A stretch of 64,000 nt of DNA from NCBI GenBank assembly GCA_947179485.1, contig OX359247.1, forward strand, positions 7,097,060-7,161,059, written 5' to 3'. Positions 61,323 through 64,000 of the stretch are shown one piece after another. Below the pieces are notes generated by a model that was given only the letters and a program-made list of their open reading frames with translations, was not told where the DNA came from and searched no databases. The DNA is from Allacma fusca. Its lineage: Eukaryota; Arthropoda; Collembola; Symphypleona; Sminthuridae. The translations under genes and the position numbers were made by a program. Position 1 is the first letter of the stretch; every line of letters begins with the position of its first letter.

Positions 61323-63881
61323 GCTGCTTATGCAACAAGGTGGAACAAGTTGGGTCTCTCAATATAAAATACTGTAATATCAGTAGCATCTCTGAAATTC
61401 ATATTTCTGTAAATGTTTTGTATTTATTTATAGACGTAGATATACATAAGTAAAAGTTTTTAAACAAATTCTGAAACAATGTCTCTGGGTTATTTCCCTT
61501 ATTGTAAGTCATTAGTAATTGTATACGTGAATAAAATATGCTTCAATTGCAACTACGTATTCAGTATTTAATATTATGAAGAAAGTGTATATCTACTGTA
61601 TGTATCCACCGTGAAGACTGAAACTGTGGTGTCAATAATCATTATATTACATTTTTATACTTAGTCTTGACAAGCGACATTTTTTTAATACACGTATCAA
61701 ATATCAATAATCATTTACAATTTTGCATGAATAGATTGTAGAATACAAATCCAAACTCTTAAGCAGCCAAGTACCTCAGCCGAAAAATAATCTCTTGGGC
61801 CAAGTTTCCTTCGATTGTTGAGCAAGACTCAGACCGCAATTCAGGGTTCGGCCTTTATATAAGGTTAGCCGGACAGGCTGATTGGCCCAGTGGAACTTTA
61901 CATATAGATTTAGCCAAATATAAAACAATAGTAATAGTATAATTTAATAATAATAAAAATTATAAGTAACAACAGTAGTGATAGTAATAGTAATTATCTG
62001 TAGCAATAAGTAAAGAAGGATTCTTTACAGGGCATACATACATACAGACAGACTGCTTTGAAGTGAAAACATTTTGATGTAATAATGGTGGAGTGAGCCC
62101 CCTGGCAGAATCCTTATAAAGTTCCACGATAATGTTATTGCACTCCAAATTCCGTGGAATGGAGACGACAGGCTTGTATCTAAATACATATACATGTAGT
62201 AGTATTGACGTGAAATGTATATCTGCGAATCCTGACTGTACCTTGTTATTAGATATTAAATTACAAACGCACTTCCTTATAAATTATCAATGTAGATTAG
62301 GCTAATTGGACTTCAATTATGTCGTCGTAGGAAAGACAAAAGGGACTAATTGCTAATTACTATTCAGAGTTAGACTTGCGACGGGGCTCTGTGACGGCCA
62401 AGCATGGCCAGAAACTCATTAGGGCTTCCCTTATGTAGATAAATGTGTAATTTATTAGATCCCGCACGTTTTTCTTCCCATACACTTTTGCAGTTCTGTC
62501 ACCACTCTGTATGTATGGACGTTATCCCCCTGCTTGAACTGAACTTGAGAGAACACGTAACTATGGAGGAATGTCTCTACGAGGGGATAGAGGCTCCTAC
62601 CTGGGACAGTTCTTTTTTCATAAGTCAGCGCACATAAATAATTTCCACACCACAGGAAATCTCAGAGTCTGAAATATTTTTGCTTGGATTCCTAATTTAT
62701 TCACACAGTCTCCGTAGACCGGAGACTAGAGTGAGCATATGCGAATTCTTTGGAGCCATCAAACCATGGACTTGGCAAAGTAGCTGTTTGAAAAGTGTAC
62801 TTACTCAAACATGGGGGACTCTTGTGTGCAAACTAAATGACACAAATGATATAAAAATGAAAATTAATCCTGAGGAATGTGCAGGTGAGAATTATTTATG
62901 CTCGTTGAATATTTACAAACATTACGAAGGATTTTTTTTTCTCTGGCACGGACAGGTGATAATTTTTTATGACACTCTATGTCAAATGAGACTTTTCTCC
63001 CTGAGAGGTGACTAATTTGAATATTAAGAACAATACCAGTGAAATTTAAATGTATTTTCTATGTAAACTTCCATGGGAAGTTATGAGGAGTATCTATCAA
63101 TAATAGTGCAAATTTATGTACCTGTACATTTGAGCTGGAAGGTGAATGCTAATTATTATTCTCATGTGTCAGAAATTGTAATGTTTGGAAATTATTCTCG
63201 CAGTATTTAAATAGGACTGCGTTTCTCGAATTTTAATTCTATTTTGATTGATTATCGCATTTATCAACGCTAGCCCTCATCCTGGCTTACCTCAGCCATG
63301 CCCCGCTGTTAGGTCCAACATGTTTGACACGTTGGGACTAAGAGAGACATTAGGTGTTTATTGGGATTGGTTCGGACCTCTGTGTGTAGGTATATAGGAA
63401 CCCTGTAGTACAGTACTTGTAGGAAAAGGTGCGTTCAGTGATGTTCCCTTGCTGAGTGAGTGCGGAGTCCTGCATAGAATATCGTATCCATATAAAATAT
63501 ATTATTTCAGATTTATAACAATGAAGACTTCAAAGATGAAAAATGAGAGGTGATGCTGGTTGATTTGGTAGGGAGAGGATTGAACTATTCATGGAGTCAT
63601 ATTAACCTCCAGGTGTTATATTAAAAGTTGATTTTGTAGATAGGAACATCATCTTCTAAGGGGATTCACAGGGAGCTGTAGAATGTGCTCATTATTGTGA
63701 TAGTGTAACGGAAATAGGGACGAAAGCTCACGGGCGAAAGATTGGGAAAACATTGTTGCATACATAATTTGGTAACAATGAGCAATTTACATATGAAAAT
63801 ACCATCAGTAGTTTTTTTTCCTGGGGAGTTTGGAGTACCTACACACTGACTGACGACTGAGTCCATAACTATACCATTTGC

Positions 63882-63904
63882 TATTATTATTATTATTATT
63901 ATTA
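63882..63904. repeat. (ATT)n microsatellite
   Basis: Seven to eight uninterrupted ATT units. Confidence 0.92.
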
Positions 63905-64000
63905 GATACTACTACCAGTCCTATGCCCATGGGACCTTCAAGGCACTTTGACTAATAATGGTAAGCACCTGTGCGCCTGCACTCTGTATAATACCATTAG

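Larger units (their letters stand above)
57070..64000. other. No recognisable gene
   Basis: AT-rich to the end of the window. The frames I checked (for example 57678-57962 and 62680-63015, + strand) show no known domain. It holds a long CT array at 59.4 kb, an A/T-rich AATAAT-type stretch at about 61.92-62.0 kb and an (ATT)n tract at 63.88 kb. It could be intergenic or part of a giant intron. Confidence 0.55.

Overview
The window is nuclear DNA from an animal. It is AT-rich, and one gene with three readable exons bounded by canonical GT-AG introns lies at its left end; most of the rest has no recognisable gene. Dinucleotide microsatellites and ATGTA/TACAT palindromes such as TACATATGTACATA are scattered throughout, in a style common in arthropod genomes. 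My best guess is an arthropod, possibly a crustacean such as a parasitic copepod, but the lineage is inferred from texture only and is not proven.

Region 1 (1-3.5 kb): the 3' part of MGME1, the mitochondrial genome maintenance exonuclease, on the + strand. Three exons (167-383, 2535-2667, 3215-3379) encode its C-terminal half, including the Asp...Asp-Trp-Lys catalytic core, and end at a stop codon. The 5' exons lie left of the window.

Region 2 (3.4-64 kb): about 60 kb without a gene I can name on either strand. Open frames are short, overlap on both strands and lack known domains. I saw no tRNA, rRNA, CRISPR-like array, recognisable transposon, LTR element or viral fossil. I list as low-confidence candidates some short exon-like segments with plausible splice sites or protein-like composition: about 7.14, 8.2, 10.35, 14.2, 15.25, 19.5, 27.2, 27.7, 36.25, 43.7, 56.1 and 57.0 kb. 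Some may be exons of one or more long-intron genes; most are probably chance. Two patches (31.07-31.54 and 45.3-46.3 kb) hold unusually many overlapping open frames.

Region 3 (repeats within region 2): microsatellites concentrate at 15.4-16.2 kb (GA and CT) and 36.8-40.9 kb (GT, CA and GA in alternating orientation). The longest pure tract is a (CT)n near 59.4 kb. Overall the layout is one conserved gene end followed by an intergenic or giant-intron stretch. I found no convincing novel multi-gene system.
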